From positions 62,001 through 126,000 of the forward strand of contig JAYKKR010000052.1 of assembly GCA_036971615.1 (NCBI GenBank): a DNA stretch of 64,000 nucleotides. The letters are read 5' to 3'. The notes beneath the pieces are model-generated. The model worked only from the letters and a program-made list of their open reading frames with translations. It ran no database searches and had not been told where the DNA came from. The position numbers and the translations under genes were made by a program. Below, one piece after another: positions 22,901 through 32,690 of this stretch (position 1 is the first letter of the stretch; every line of letters begins with the position of its first letter). This stretch comes from Amyloporia xantha. Taxonomy: Eukaryota; Basidiomycota; Agaricomycetes; Polyporales; Adustoporiaceae.

Positions 22901-23470
22901 AGCGCCACGGGATGCCGCAGGCACCCAACCTCTGCCCTCCACGGGTATAGCTGACTTGTTCTATTACATCCTTCCCCCTCTTCCCGGAATGCGTTACCAT
23001 TTACAAGGTATATACTATTATCATAGTCCATTAATTAAGGTATTTTCACTCCGGTACCGCGATTGGGGCCAGTCGGAGTACCTTTGTCATAGCTTCCTTA
23101 TCTGGATATCGGAAGAGAGGTTCGGTTCGGAGCTCTCCGTATAGACTTCCTTCTCGACAGTCATGAGCACCACCATCTACCGCTCTCTACGCCTCCATAC
23201 CAGGACGAAGCAACACAAAAGTGAGCTTACATTAAATTTATATCGATTCGGCAGCTTGCACTTTTGCATACGTCGGAGAACTTGGATCTTTTGCGACTAG
23301 TGATTAGATAATAGGTGCCGATACCCAATCTCAACACCTGTGGCGATGTCTATATTGATAAGAACAAGAAAATTCAGAGGCATGCGCTCTCTCCATATCG
23401 TGATATGATCAAGATATAAAATAGCCTTCACCGCTTCATTCTCCACATCCACTCTCTTCCTTCATCCATC
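22901..23470 (+). promoter_or_regulatory. Upstream region of the RPA3-like gene
   Basis: No gene was recognised. The sequence changes abruptly from GC-rich array to AT-richer DNA. A CAT-free leader rich in CTC/TTC precedes the ATG at 23471. The stretch is conserved in the right arm at 46144-46700. Confidence 0.35.
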
Positions 23471-24020
23471 ATGAGCACTCTTTCTCCCTATCCCACGTAT
23501 GACTGTACCCATGGTCGGGTCAATGGCCGGATTCTTCAGGACAAGTTTGGTCAGTTTGACGGATACGTGACAAGGTTGTGGTGCCAGATCTTGGCTGTAC
23601 GTCATGATCATATGATTGAAATCCACAAAATGACTCACCTGTACCCAGGTCTATCCCACTGAGCATTATCTTGAGGTCAAGTCCTCCGACGAAGTGCAGA
23701 TCAAAGTGGTCCTCGTGAACTTGGACACTGCCAAGCTCGACAAGGTATATTGTAACATCTGCGTGTTATATGTCAATGCTCACATACAACAGTTCAACGA
23801 GTTCAAGGTAAACACTTTTGTTGAGGTCATTGGCAAAGTCAGGACTCCCACCGAGCTCCATGCGGATTGTGCCCAGATCATCCAGTTTGGCGATGACTTT
23901 GGTGAGCTCACCTTGGACTCCATTGGTCTGCTGCTAACAATAAACACAGACATGAAGCTTGCCAATGACGTTATCGAGCTTTGGCATGATCCTCGCTTTG
24001 CTAAGATGGTCCAACAGTGA
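23471..24020 (+). CDS. RPA3/RPA14-like single-stranded DNA-binding subunit (left copy)
   Basis: Four exons (introns 23597-23648, 23745-23792, 23902-23949) join to 133 codons, close to the 110-125 aa of eukaryotic replication protein A subunit 3. Diagnostic features are the N-terminal RVNGRILQDKFGQF strand, a central VEVIGKV, and the C-terminal FGDDMKLANDVIELWHDPRF helix region, all typical of the RPA3 OB fold. RPA3 is the small trimerisation subunit of RPA and acts on ssDNA in the nucleus. An RPA-type protein next to a rolling-circle helicase is logical because the transposition intermediate is single-stranded; plant Helitrons carry RPA1-like genes. This is the innermost gene of the arm, about 460 bp from its boundary. 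Confidence 0.8.
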
Positions 24021-24118
24021 TAGTACAACGTAGTCGAGTCAATACGAGAGGTGATGTTCAGCAATGCACTGAGTTCGGTACACAGATAAGACACAACGGC
24101 AGCAACATAATCTAACAA

Positions 24119-24240
24119 CTGCACGTGACTAATCTATATAGGGTAACTGATAAGATATGGGGTGCACGTGATTAGCCTATATAGGGTAACTGATAAGATA
24201 TAGGCTCGATCTTATCTCATCAGTGTTGGGGGTTGTTTGT
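24119..24240. promoter_or_regulatory. Tandem 44-bp repeat with CACGTG and GATA boxes, plus hairpin
   Basis: Two tandem ~44-bp units each contain GCACGTGA, CTATATAGGGTAACT and GATAAGATAT. The second is followed by an inverted GATAAGAT...ATCTTATC pair (8-bp arms, about 10-nt loop). CACGTG is an E-box core and GATAAG a GATA-factor core. The array directly borders the terminal module and lies ~100 bp past the RPA3-like stop. Confidence 0.6.
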
Positions 24241-24480
24241 ACAAGTCGCGTCGTGCTGGCAGTTTTGTATTGAACTTTGTAATGGGTAACAAACTTTTGT
24301 ATTGAGACTACAAGCCACCTTACAACAGCGTTAACAAAAGCCTGACCCTAACCCCAGGATCTTGGGCGCTTACAATACAAATTTTGTATTGAATTGGGTT
24401 CCCACGCTTAGGGCGCAAAAGTTGGTGTCGCGACTTTTGCTCACCAGAGAAACACTTCCTTCGTACCTCAGGAATCGTAA
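24215..24480. repeat. Terminal module of the giant element, left copy
   Basis: The same ~265-bp sequence occurs at 40090-40355 and 45134-45400 (inverted). It contains the palindrome CAATACAAATTTTGTATTG (24373-24391), repeated TTTGTATTG motifs, and a hairpin GCAAAAGT...ACTTTTGC (24415-24440, 10-nt loop) placed 40 nt before the end. All three copies stop at GGAATCGTAA followed by T, and flanks then diverge. Ending in a TRR-like sequence before T is reminiscent of a Helitron 3' end (CTRR|T), but C is replaced by G and the hairpin is farther in than usual. Orientation relative to Rep-helicase would be reversed. Confidence 0.7.
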
Positions 24481-25340
24481 TGCTGATTGAACTAGGTTTG
24501 TATGATAATTGTAGTGAGTTTGTATGATCATTAGAGTAGATTTGTATGGTGATTAGAGCAAGTTTGTAAGGTCAATACAATACATTTCTATGGTGATTGG
24601 AGTGACTTTGTATGATAATTAGACTTAGTTTGTAGGGTCATTAGAGCAACTTTGTATATGGATTAGAGTGAGTTTGTACAGTGATTAGAGCAAGTTTGTA
24701 TGGAGATTAGAATGACTTTCTATGATAATTAGAGTCAGTTTGTATGATGATTAGAATGGATTTGTATGGTTATTAGAGTAAGTTTGTATGGTCATTACAA
24801 TCACTTTGTATGGTCATTACAATGACTTTGTAAGGTCATTAGAGTAAGTTTGTATGGTCATTACAATGACTTTGTAAGGTCATTAGAGTGAGTCTGTATG
24901 GTTATTACAGTAAGTTTGTATGGTCATTACAATCACTTTGTATGGGGATTAGAGTAAGTTTGTATGGGGATTAGAGTAAGTTTGTATGTTGATTAGAGTA
25001 AGTTTGTATGGTCATTAGAATAAGTTTGTATGATGATTACATTGAGTTTATATGATCATTAGAATGACTTGTATAGTCAATACAATATGATTCTATGGTG
25101 ATTAGGGTGAACTAGAGTAACTTTATATGATCATTAGAGTCAGATTCAATGGTGATTAGTGTAGGTTTGTATGATACTTATGGTGACTTTGTAGGGTCAG
25201 TACAATACATTTGAATGATAATTAGGATAAGTTTGTATGGTTAGTATGATGAGTTTGTGTGGTGATTCCAGTGAGTTTGTAGTGCCATTAGAGCAAATAT
25301 GTATGGTCATTACACTGACTTTGAATGCAAAGGTGTCTGA
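24481..25340. repeat. AT-rich 22-23 bp minisatellite (left)
   Basis: Dozens of degenerate units of the form GTTTGTATGGTCATTAGAGT. Inverted, alignable copy at about 37780-38456; further arrays at 40356-40855 and 43130-43500. The giant element's end abuts it exactly at 24480/24481, and the inverted copy continues uninterrupted at the equivalent site, so the element probably inserted into this array. Confidence 0.85.
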
Positions 25341-26247
25341 TATGACTTTCAAATGGTAATTAGAGCAAATTTGTAATGTCATTACAAAGTGGGTGAAATA
25401 CATAATGGTCCCATTTGAAAGGCAGGATTGACTTGATAAGTAAATGTTGTAATGACATTAGAAAGGTTTGTATGTGGGTAGTGTGGAAAATCACTTTTAT
25501 ATTCCATCAGATAGAACCTACTTACTTCATTAGGAAAAGTTGTAATGTTTGTATTGGAATTCTCAATACTTACTGAGATATGGCTGTTGTAAGATTTGAT
25601 TCATAAATAGCATTGTTATAGCCTGAGCAGGTTTGCATTGCAGTTAGAGTGAATATGTATGATCTCAAAAGCAAGTTTGTATGGTCAAGAGGAAGCTGAT
25701 ATAATCATGAGGATGACTTCATACTCTCATTAGAGTGAGTTTGTAATGTTATTACAAAATGTGAAAAATAGATAGTAGGCTCATTTGATAGAGAATGTTC
25801 ACTTTGTAAGTAAATGTTGTAATGACACTACAAGAGTTTCTAATGGGTTAGGGTCAAAATCACTTTTACACTCCATCAGACAGAACTCACTTACTTCATT
25901 AGGAAATATTGTAACATGTGTATTGAGATTCTCAATATTCACTGACATACACCTGTATCAAGATCCAGTTTCAATTTTTGTAATATCTTTGCAGTCTGTT
26001 TCTATGACTGTTGCCATGTGCTTGTAAAGTTAATATAGTAGGTTGGTACACTTATTGGGATTAGTTTTCAGAGCCATCAGATTGTCTCTATAAGTTTGTA
26101 GAGTCAATGTCTGAAGAGTAATCAGAGGCAAGTGATCCAATTGTAATGAAAATATTATATTATTGAACCTTGTGGGCCAATCATGGAAGACAGCACTTCA
26201 AAATCCTCAGGAATCGTCCTGCCATTTATTGGCCCGCTCCCACCAAG
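25341..26247 (-). repeat. AT-rich ~0.9 kb repeat ending in GGCCCGCTCCCACCAAG
   Basis: Inverted copy of the sequence at 36823-37740 and relative of 680-1590 and 42219-43110. Its outer end carries the same 18-bp terminus as the TIR element. The frame at 25785-26027 is repeated in every copy and is not evidence of a gene. Confidence 0.75.
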
Positions 26248-26251
26248 TCAA

Positions 26252-26644
26252 TGGATGGTGCTGATCTGAGCTGATAAGAGTGACAGGGCACTCAGATGGG
26301 ATGTCTGAGGCCTGTAGAGCGACAGGGAGCTGTAGGACAGGCAGATATGGCGTTCTGAGGTGTCAGAGCGCGGGGCTCATAACCTGTAAGGCTTGCAGCG
26401 ATTGCTGAAGACTCAGAAGACAACCAAAGGCCTAAGTCGAGCTGTGTCAAGGATAGTGTATTGAGAGAGATACTACAATACTCACCTAAGTCGAGCTGTG
26501 TCAAGGATAGAGACCTACAGCTCGACTCAGGAGCAAAGTACATGTGCGCTTACATAAGGATAGATGTCTCATGCTTATGGCGCACTCTACAGAGTCCATT
26601 GAACAAAATAAATGAATGAAAAGAAACCGGGCAAACCACACTCA
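26252..26644 (-). repeat. Solo LTR of copia-type element
   Basis: 393 bp with TG...CA ends, the inverted counterpart of the LTR at 36426-36818. It contains two tandem copies of a ~50-bp segment with CCTAAGTCGAGCTGTGTCAA. It directly borders the truncated Rep-helicase fragment. No target-site duplication is visible. Confidence 0.7.
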
Positions 26645-26668
26645 ATAGGCCAATCATGCCACAGATCC

Positions 26669-28049
26669 GGACGTGGTGTGGGCAAACCCAAACTAAATCA
26701 GCCCAGGTTTCGCAATGTCTCTGTGATTACTGCTTGGAATGCATATTGTGACAAGATCAATGAGCTGGGCTGTGCACACTTTGCTGCCAGCAATTGGTCA
26801 CATTCTACTCTGATGACAAGTGGAGATCTGACAATGAGGGCGAGAAAAAGCAAAAGCGCAAGACAACCACTCTTGATCCAAGACGATCCAGCAATGTCAT
26901 CCAACCAGATATCCAGCGAGTGCTGTGGGATCTGCCACATGAGTGTACAGACAACCATCCAGGTAAGCTGTCACTGTGCCAAGGAATGCCTGTGATGATC
27001 AAGACCAACGAGGCAACAGAGTGCTGTGTAACAAATGGTGCAGAGGGTGTGGTTGCAGGGTGGACAGCCAGACCCATTGATGATAACAAGATGGCTTTGG
27101 ACACCTTGTTTGTGAAACTGACATGTCCACCCACTCCAATCAAGCTGGAGGGTCTTCCAGAGAATGTCATTCCAATGTCACACCAGCCCCTGAAGATCAC
27201 ATGCAAGATGCCCAACGACAAGACCCTGACCATTCTGCGAGACCAAGTGGCTGTTATTCCCAACTTTGCCATGACTGACTTTGGATCCCAGGGGCGAACA
27301 CGACATGACAATGTGTGTGATCTGCAGAACTGCAAAAACCATCAGTCTATATACACATGTCTTTCCAGAGGATCCACATATGAAGGCACTATTATTGTGC
27401 AAGGATTTGACTCCAACAAGATGACAGGTGGAATATCAGGCTCTCTGCGGCAGGAGTTCCGTGAGCTGGAGATCCTGGATGAGATAACCCGATTACGCTA
27501 TGAATGTCATCTGCCCAAAAAGGTGGAGGGTTCAACTAGAAACGCACTGATTTATTCATATCGCAAGGCAAAGGGAACACTGTATGTGCCAAAGACCGTG
27601 CATTCTGCACTCAAATGGTCCAAGACAGATGTGTTTGAACTGGAAGAGCCAACTGAGGATGCAGCATGGCAGGATCTGGGAAGACCAGACAAAAAGCACA
27701 AAGACAACAGCAAAAAGGCCCAGGAATTCAAGGTCAAGCAGCTGCTTCAGTTGGCCAAGTATGTGCCTGCAAAGGGAACCAAGGTATTGGAGACAGTCAG
27801 CAATGACAAGGTGCAAAGGAACAGAGGGACCAAGTGAAAAAGAGAGATTGACATGGCTGAGCAGAGTGAGCGCCAGATAAAAAAGTCCAAGGCATCTGAC
27901 ATACTGGAGAAGAGTGGTCCTCCTGGATTCAAGTGGGATGGTGGGAGCTATAGCTGTGCATATGACTCTCTTTTCTTCATTCTATACACTGTGTATAGAC
28001 AAAGTCATGACCATTGGATAGCAAATATCTCCAGTCAAAATGCCATGCT
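26669..28049 (+). pseudogene. Truncated third copy of Rep-helicase (helicase C-part to protease Cys box)
   Basis: Matches roughly residues 1955-2420 of the left-arm protein, from the GRGVGKPKLNQPRF segment to just after the Cys box SCAYDSLF. Breaks: a deletion after GCAHFA (near 26782) that shifts the frame; a CGC to TGA nonsense change near 27836 (KRKREID becomes K, stop, KREID); truncation at both ends. The 5' end lies 24 bp from the solo LTR and the 3' end runs into hairpin-rich unknown DNA before another LTR. Non-functional. Confidence 0.85.
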
Positions 28050-28419
28050 CCGTCGTCAGTCATGATAGTGGATGACAACCGATTTGAGGAAGTACAGCAT
28101 GCCACACCAGTTAGGCATGTGGCAAGTCCACAAAGATATGCTGCACCAGTTAAGCATGCAGCATATCCATAAGTAAGGCAGGCCAAATTGTGCCAGTGAA
28201 GTATTTGGCACACCCGCTGATGTGCCACACAACACCGGTTAGGCATGTCGCGTGTATGAGGAGACGACGCACATGGTGTCTCGACATGTCCATGCCATTG
28301 ACCTAGATGGTCTAGTGCAATGGTTACACAGTGTCGATGAAGGCGCTGAGGGCATTAAGAAGCTGCGCCAGGAACTGACACAAATATCATATGCTGGGAA
28401 GCCAGCGCTGGGGCACAGC
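28050..28419. other. Unknown DNA with four consecutive hairpins
   Basis: Hairpins at 28100-28124 (TGCCAC arms), 28135-28167 (perfect 10-bp arms GATATGCTGC), about 28192-28215 (TGTGCCA arms) and about 28226-28255 (imperfect). Three share the loop ACCRGTTARGCAT while the stems differ. No coding region was recognised. Confidence 0.5.
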
Positions 28420-29470
28420 TGTTAAGAACCAGGGTAGTACTAGTACCTAAGCTCGTATACCAGTAACAAATAGGATAATAGAAATACTTAGACTGTAAGC
28501 TTGAGTCCTAATGGCTAGTTAGGAGTTGAATGCCGGTATACCAAGTAAGAAGTATAAGACCAAAGGATCTTATGTTAGAGAGTAGCGTGAGCCTAAGAGT
28601 ATCGCTCAAGACCGAAGGTCGTTAGGTTAAGACCGACTTAGGAGAGATACCGCTTATGTTCACGCAGAGATAAGGTTTAAGGGTAGAACTTCCTAAACAA
28701 AGATAACTCAAATCCTTCGCAAGTATTGTTGCCAGACCAAGGGCTTTAGGTAGCGCGAAGCAATACCGAAGACCGCTACTTAGCGCGAAGCTATAAGTAG
28801 TTTGTCAAGTCTGGGATAGATCTCTTTACCAGCGCATAGCTATGGTAAGATCTACAATAATATTCGAAGGAGACAAGGTCAAGTTGTGCTAAGAGCTCAG
28901 AGGTAAATAGATTGCTTGAAAACAAAGACCGTCGGTCTTCTTAAATACAAGTGAGAAATGCTAGAACCTTCTAAACATGCGTAGTCCGTAAGTCTACACT
29001 ACACTGCCCAATACCTGTGCAGTTATTGTTCTCTACGCACTGCCTTGAATACTCATTGAGACCGTGCTGCTATCCTCGTGTGGTGGAGTGGCGCACCTCG
29101 GCCATTCATCGGTCTTGCCTCGGTCTTCCCCGATCCATTGAGTGGGATTGGTCCGCTCTCCGTAGGTCGGATTGTGCTACTGGTCCTCGAGGTGTTTCAC
29201 GGGACTTGACCTCTCACGCAAAGTGTGTGCGTTTGTGGGTCCCAAGGATCCGCTTTCCTCCAAGAAGGGAATGGAGGACTACCCGTTGAGCGGGAGACCG
29301 AGTCATCATCCCAAAGAGTATCGGTTTTGCATGCAAAGGATATGTGCTTGCAGGTCTTGTTGATCCATGCAGTCTTGGAGGGTAGTGAAGGACTACCCGT
29401 TGATGGAAGACCGAGTCCTTTCTTGGAAAGAACTCGATTATAAGAAGGTCAAGCTGGAATATCCATAACA
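28420..29470. repeat. Candidate gypsy-type LTR
   Basis: About 1,051 bp bounded by TGTTA...TAACA, the inverted-end pattern of LTRs. A TATA-like TTATAAG occurs ~37 bp before the right end. There is no second copy in the window, so the boundaries rest on end structure only. Either orientation is possible: 5' LTR of a plus-strand unit or 3' LTR of the minus-strand gypsy fragment to the right. Short frames within it are not convincing genes. Confidence 0.5.
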
Positions 29471-29519
29471 TAGCCCCACCAGTCCATCACTATCCCTTCC
29501 AAGACCGCCTAATCCCACC

Positions 29520-30575
29520 ATGTCTTTGCTCTCGCTACGCGACATTCCTGAGGAATCGATTCTGGACCATTTCGAAATTCCTGCTGCCCCTTTGCGTTGG
29601 ACTCCCAACCACTTGCGTGTGTTTGAGGCAGCTCTTCACGAAGTCCTCCAGCCTGAGCGGTATGAATGGACTCTAATCGACACCATTCACCACGCGTTCA
29701 TGGTAAGCGGAATTGATTTTCTAAGAATCTTGCTAACGTTGGTCAGTTTTGTTAGAATGACAATGTCTCCGATAATGGACGCTCTGATGGTCTGGGGACT
29801 AGACCGGGATGACTTACCGCCCACCTATCCCGCCTATCTAGCTTCGCTAGATATCATAGACGTGGATCCTGAGTATTGGTTGGGTAAGTAGTATGCGTTT
29901 ATATCCTTGAGTTGTCATGCTAATCCTTTTCCTATTCCATTGCTTAGTGGCAGGAGAGCACGACCATATCGAGACCAATGCACTTCACGAAGCGGTGGAC
30001 ATGATGGCGAGCGTAGGTGTGATTCAATGCCTTGGAGTGAACCGTCGGTCTTTCGGTGGCTTCTCCTGACCGTGCCTTCTCCACCTCCACCAAGCGTTCG
30101 AGTAAGTAACCTTGAGCTTGACTTCCCTTCACAGGCTGATGTTTCTATTACTCAGTTTCTCTCTCCGAGCGGGTCTCGCAGGACCGTCAGGTCGTCTCGT
30201 GCGACGACTCCTCCAGTTATGCCCCTCAATACTGACGAGTTCGAGCCGTGGGGCAGTATTGACGTTGTTGGCAGAGATTCTCCGATGGAGGAGGTTGCAG
30301 TTTCGTACGAGCCTCCAGTTGTGAGCGAGACTGCGGGAGCTGATCCGGGGCCCGCCACTCTGGCTCAGCAAGAACGCGCCCAGTTGGAGGCACAAATTGC
30401 GGAGTTGAAGTGTCAACTGGACGAACAGACCAAGCAGCAACGGTCTAAGAATGCGGAGAAGAAGTGTTGTCAAAGGGAGAAGAAAAAGGGTCGAAAGAAC
30501 ACTGTAACTGGCAAGGGAAAAGAGGTAGACCGTGATGAGGAGGAGGATGCTGAGTCCAACGAAGGGGACTCGTAA
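29520..30575 (+). CDS. Unknown protein, possibly retroelement ORF; coiled-coil and basic C terminus
   Basis: Starts MSLLSLRDIPEESILDHFE, ~50 bp after the LTR, and reads to about 29885 (EYWL) before a GTAAGT intron; the downstream exon reads VAGEHDHIETNALHEAVDM. A later segment carries TDEFEPWGSIDVVGRDSPME, a Gln/Glu-rich predicted coiled coil, a Lys-rich stretch, and an acidic tail ending NEGDS. Joining of the middle exons is unclear and may be broken. It lies antisense to the gypsy pol remnant. I recognise no family; a Gag-like or accessory role is only a guess. Confidence 0.4.
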
Positions 30576-30740
30576 AATAAGGACTTCATTTACGGCGTAG
30601 ATGTACTTATCGGTTTCATTTTAATGCATTGTTTGCCAAAAACAAGACCAATATATGGGACAATAAATATTTCATGGATTGCTGGTACAAACAAAACATA
30701 TAGTCCTCTTTCCAGTCCTTCCTCTTAGCCGGTCTTGGTC

Positions 30741-31592
30741 CTAAGCTTGAGGAAACCGACTACCGCATTCATGGAATTGATGGGTATTCCCGCATCTATC
30801 CCCCCCCACCAAAATGAAGTCCTCATCAGAGTCCTCTGAGTCGTCAGCCATCGTAGTGTCACCGGTCTTGCTGGTTACCCTGTCGAAGTAAGGTGAGACC
30901 GGGTCATAATCTTTTGCACGACAGATGGAAAGGGTCGGATGGAGAATGAGGTCCCGACATTCATTGGCGGATTCGCCTTCTGTGAAACCGGGCCATCCAA
31001 TGGATTTGTAGTACGAGACCAACTGGCGGTCAATGGTCTCGACACCTGTAAGACCATTGGGGAGCTCCAGGCAGGCATGCACAAATTCCCCTACCCAGGA
31101 AACTGCATCCACTCTGTCTCGCTGGGTGTCAGCAACCGCAGTCATAGCCTCCTCTTCCATCGAGAAGAATTGATTCAACTCGTTGAAACCTCCGTGGAAA
31201 GGGTTGGTAAGAAAGACCGGTGGAGACCGAATGCCTAGTTCGTGACAAGCGAGCTTGATCTGGGGTGTGATGGTGAACTGTGTATGGACGGTCTCCAAAG
31301 CAAGCCATAAGGCCGCTGTGAAACCGGTATGGATGATAGTGTGGTCAGGAAGACCGACTTGGGTGATATATATAGGGAAAGGCGGAGTCCAGGTGAAGAA
31401 ATTCCCGACAAACATGGTCGAAGGGAAGTAAGGGTTGGTGACTTGAGCGATGGGGATAGTGGGGATGAGAGCGAGCTCTCTGGTAGCTGTAGTGAGGGTG
31501 GTCATGGAGTGATCTGCATCGAATACAGCGGACATGATATGCTGGACCGTACCTGACGAAGCGAGTCTTAAACAGGGTGACTTTTCGTCCAT
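30741..31592 (-). CDS. Unknown protein following the gypsy chromodomain
   Basis: 283-codon frame overlapping the end of the chromodomain frame by ~250 bp in another phase. It reads TLTTATRELALIPTIPIAQV, a Pro/aromatic middle, CLELPNGLTGVETIDRQLVS and an acidic DDSEDSDEDFILVGG tail. It could be a separate gypsy 3' ORF or the continuation of pol after an intron or frameshift; no good splice pair restores the frame. Function unknown. Confidence 0.45.
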   Translation of the reverse strand: MDEKSPCLRLASSGTVQHIMSAVFDADHSMTTLTTATRELALIPTIPIAQVTNPYFPSTMFVGNFFTWTPPFPIYITQVGLPDHTIIHTGFTAALWLALETVHTQFTITPQIKLACHELGIRSPPVFLTNPFHGGFNELNQFFSMEEEAMTAVADTQRDRVDAVSWVGEFVHACLELPNGLTGVETIDRQLVSYYKSIGWPGFTEGESANECRDLILHPTLSICRAKDYDPVSPYFDRVTSKTGDTTMADDSEDSDEDFILVGGDRCGNTHQFHECGSRFPQA

Positions 31593-32690
31593 TATGGCTC
31601 TTTTGAGACCGTTCCGCTATAATGGATTCCACCTCAAATTCTGGTAATTCATTGAAATCTTGCCAAGCAAGATCCTTTGTTGGTCTTGCCCCAAATTCAG
31701 GGGGCGACTCATGGTATCGCTCTAAGTGCGCAATGTTGATTACGGGATGAATACTGTGAAAAGCAGGCAGACAGACTTGATATGTCAAATGGCTAAGGCG
31801 CAGCTAACAGCCAAGGCGCAGCACTAAGGGACTGAGAGAGCCACAAGTGGGCTAGAGTCCAAAGTAAGCAACTGGTGTATTAAGGATGTAAGGGATACAA
31901 CATACCTAGAGTCCAAAGTAAGCAACTGGTGGGGACCAGGCTGAGGACTCTAGGGCCTATATATATGATAGAGAACAATAGAGATAGAGAACAATAGAGG
32001 GTGGCACAATGGAAGTGGAACAATAGGGAGTGGCACAATGGACAGAAGGTCTATTGTGCCACTGCCACTCAAAGTGTGCATTGTGCCACTGTGGCACCAA
32101 TATAATGGAGTGAGTGGCATAAGCCTAGAACGAGCTAGAAAGTCCTAGAACAGATACAATAGAAGGATAACAATGGAAACATGCCATAGGAGCACTGAGA
32201 CGATGCAGGAGACACTGGGAGACTGGCAGAACACAGATTTTGACATGATAGGCTACGTGTAAGGCTTGCAGCGATTGCTGAAGACTCAGAAAGCAGCCAA
32301 AGGCCTAAGTCGAGCTGTGTCAAGGATTGTGTATTGAGAGAGATACTACAATACTCACCTAAGTCGAGCTGTGTCAAGGATAGAGACCTACAGCTCGGCT
32401 CAGGAGCAAAGTACATGTGTGCTTACATAAGGATAGATGTCTCACGCTTATGGCGCACTCTACAGAGTCCATTGAACGAAATAAACAAATGAAAAGAAAC
32501 CGGGCAAACCACACTCAAAACTACGGGGCTGATTGTTCGGATAATTTCAAATGGTCCGTCATACTTCATAAGGAGCTTCCTTCTGCGACCAGCTTGAGAC
32601 TGAAGAAGCTCCAATGAATCCACATTGAGCACTACTTTGTCCCCAACTTCCTCCGAGGCGCAGTGCTTTGCCAAGCGCGATGCCATGGCT
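31345..32690 (-). pseudogene. Ty3/gypsy integrase C-terminus and chromodomain fragment, interrupted by an LTR
   Basis: Two parts. Part 1 (about 32690 to 32518) reads GDKVVLNVDSLELL, then KYDGPFEIIRTISPVV, typical of gypsy integrase C-terminal GPF/Y regions. Part 2 (31782 to 31345) reads YQVCLPAFHSIHPVINIAHL, then a chromodomain-like FEVESIIAER...VTLFKTRFVRYG. Removing the LTR at 31783-32517 joins VV and YQV exactly in frame. RT, RNase H and the integrase core are absent because the fragment is cut where it meets the copia element near 32690. Confidence 0.8.
31783..32517 (-). repeat. LTR variant inserted in gypsy pol
   Basis: 735 bp. Its first ~280 bp (minus strand, from 32517) match the 393-bp copia LTR, including the CCTAAGTCGAGCTGTGTCAA repeats; the rest differs and contains GTGGCACAATGG-type short repeats. 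Ends are TG...CA. The flanks join to an uninterrupted gypsy frame with no target-site duplication. Confidence 0.65.

Larger units (their letters stand above)
2374..24480 (-). mobile_element. Giant element, left copy
   Basis: A block of about 22 kb whose inverted counterpart is 45134-64000. It contains, reading leftward from the inner end, an RPA3-like gene, a double-hairpin array, a candidate dioxygenase gene, two unknown genes and the Rep-helicase gene. The inner end at 24480 is exact because the same terminal sequence also stops at 40355 and 45134 next to different flanks. The outer end is not defined; 2374 is only the end of the last gene. Helitron assignment rests on the Rep/helicase protein. 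Membership of the other genes rests on their conserved order in both arms and is an inference. Confidence 0.6.

Noticed and set aside
21574..22954. Long overlapping ORFs (up to 347 codons) in all frames of the GC-rich array, and their mirror set at 46470-48177
   Set aside because: They are open because the repeat unit is GC-rich with few stops. Frames change phase between units and no family is recognisable.
24340..24360. CCCTAACCCC resembling telomeric repeat
   Set aside because: A single occurrence within the terminal module, not a tandem array.
24481..25340. CRISPR-like array
   Set aside because: Units are degenerate, contiguous, without spacers, in a eukaryotic context with introns.
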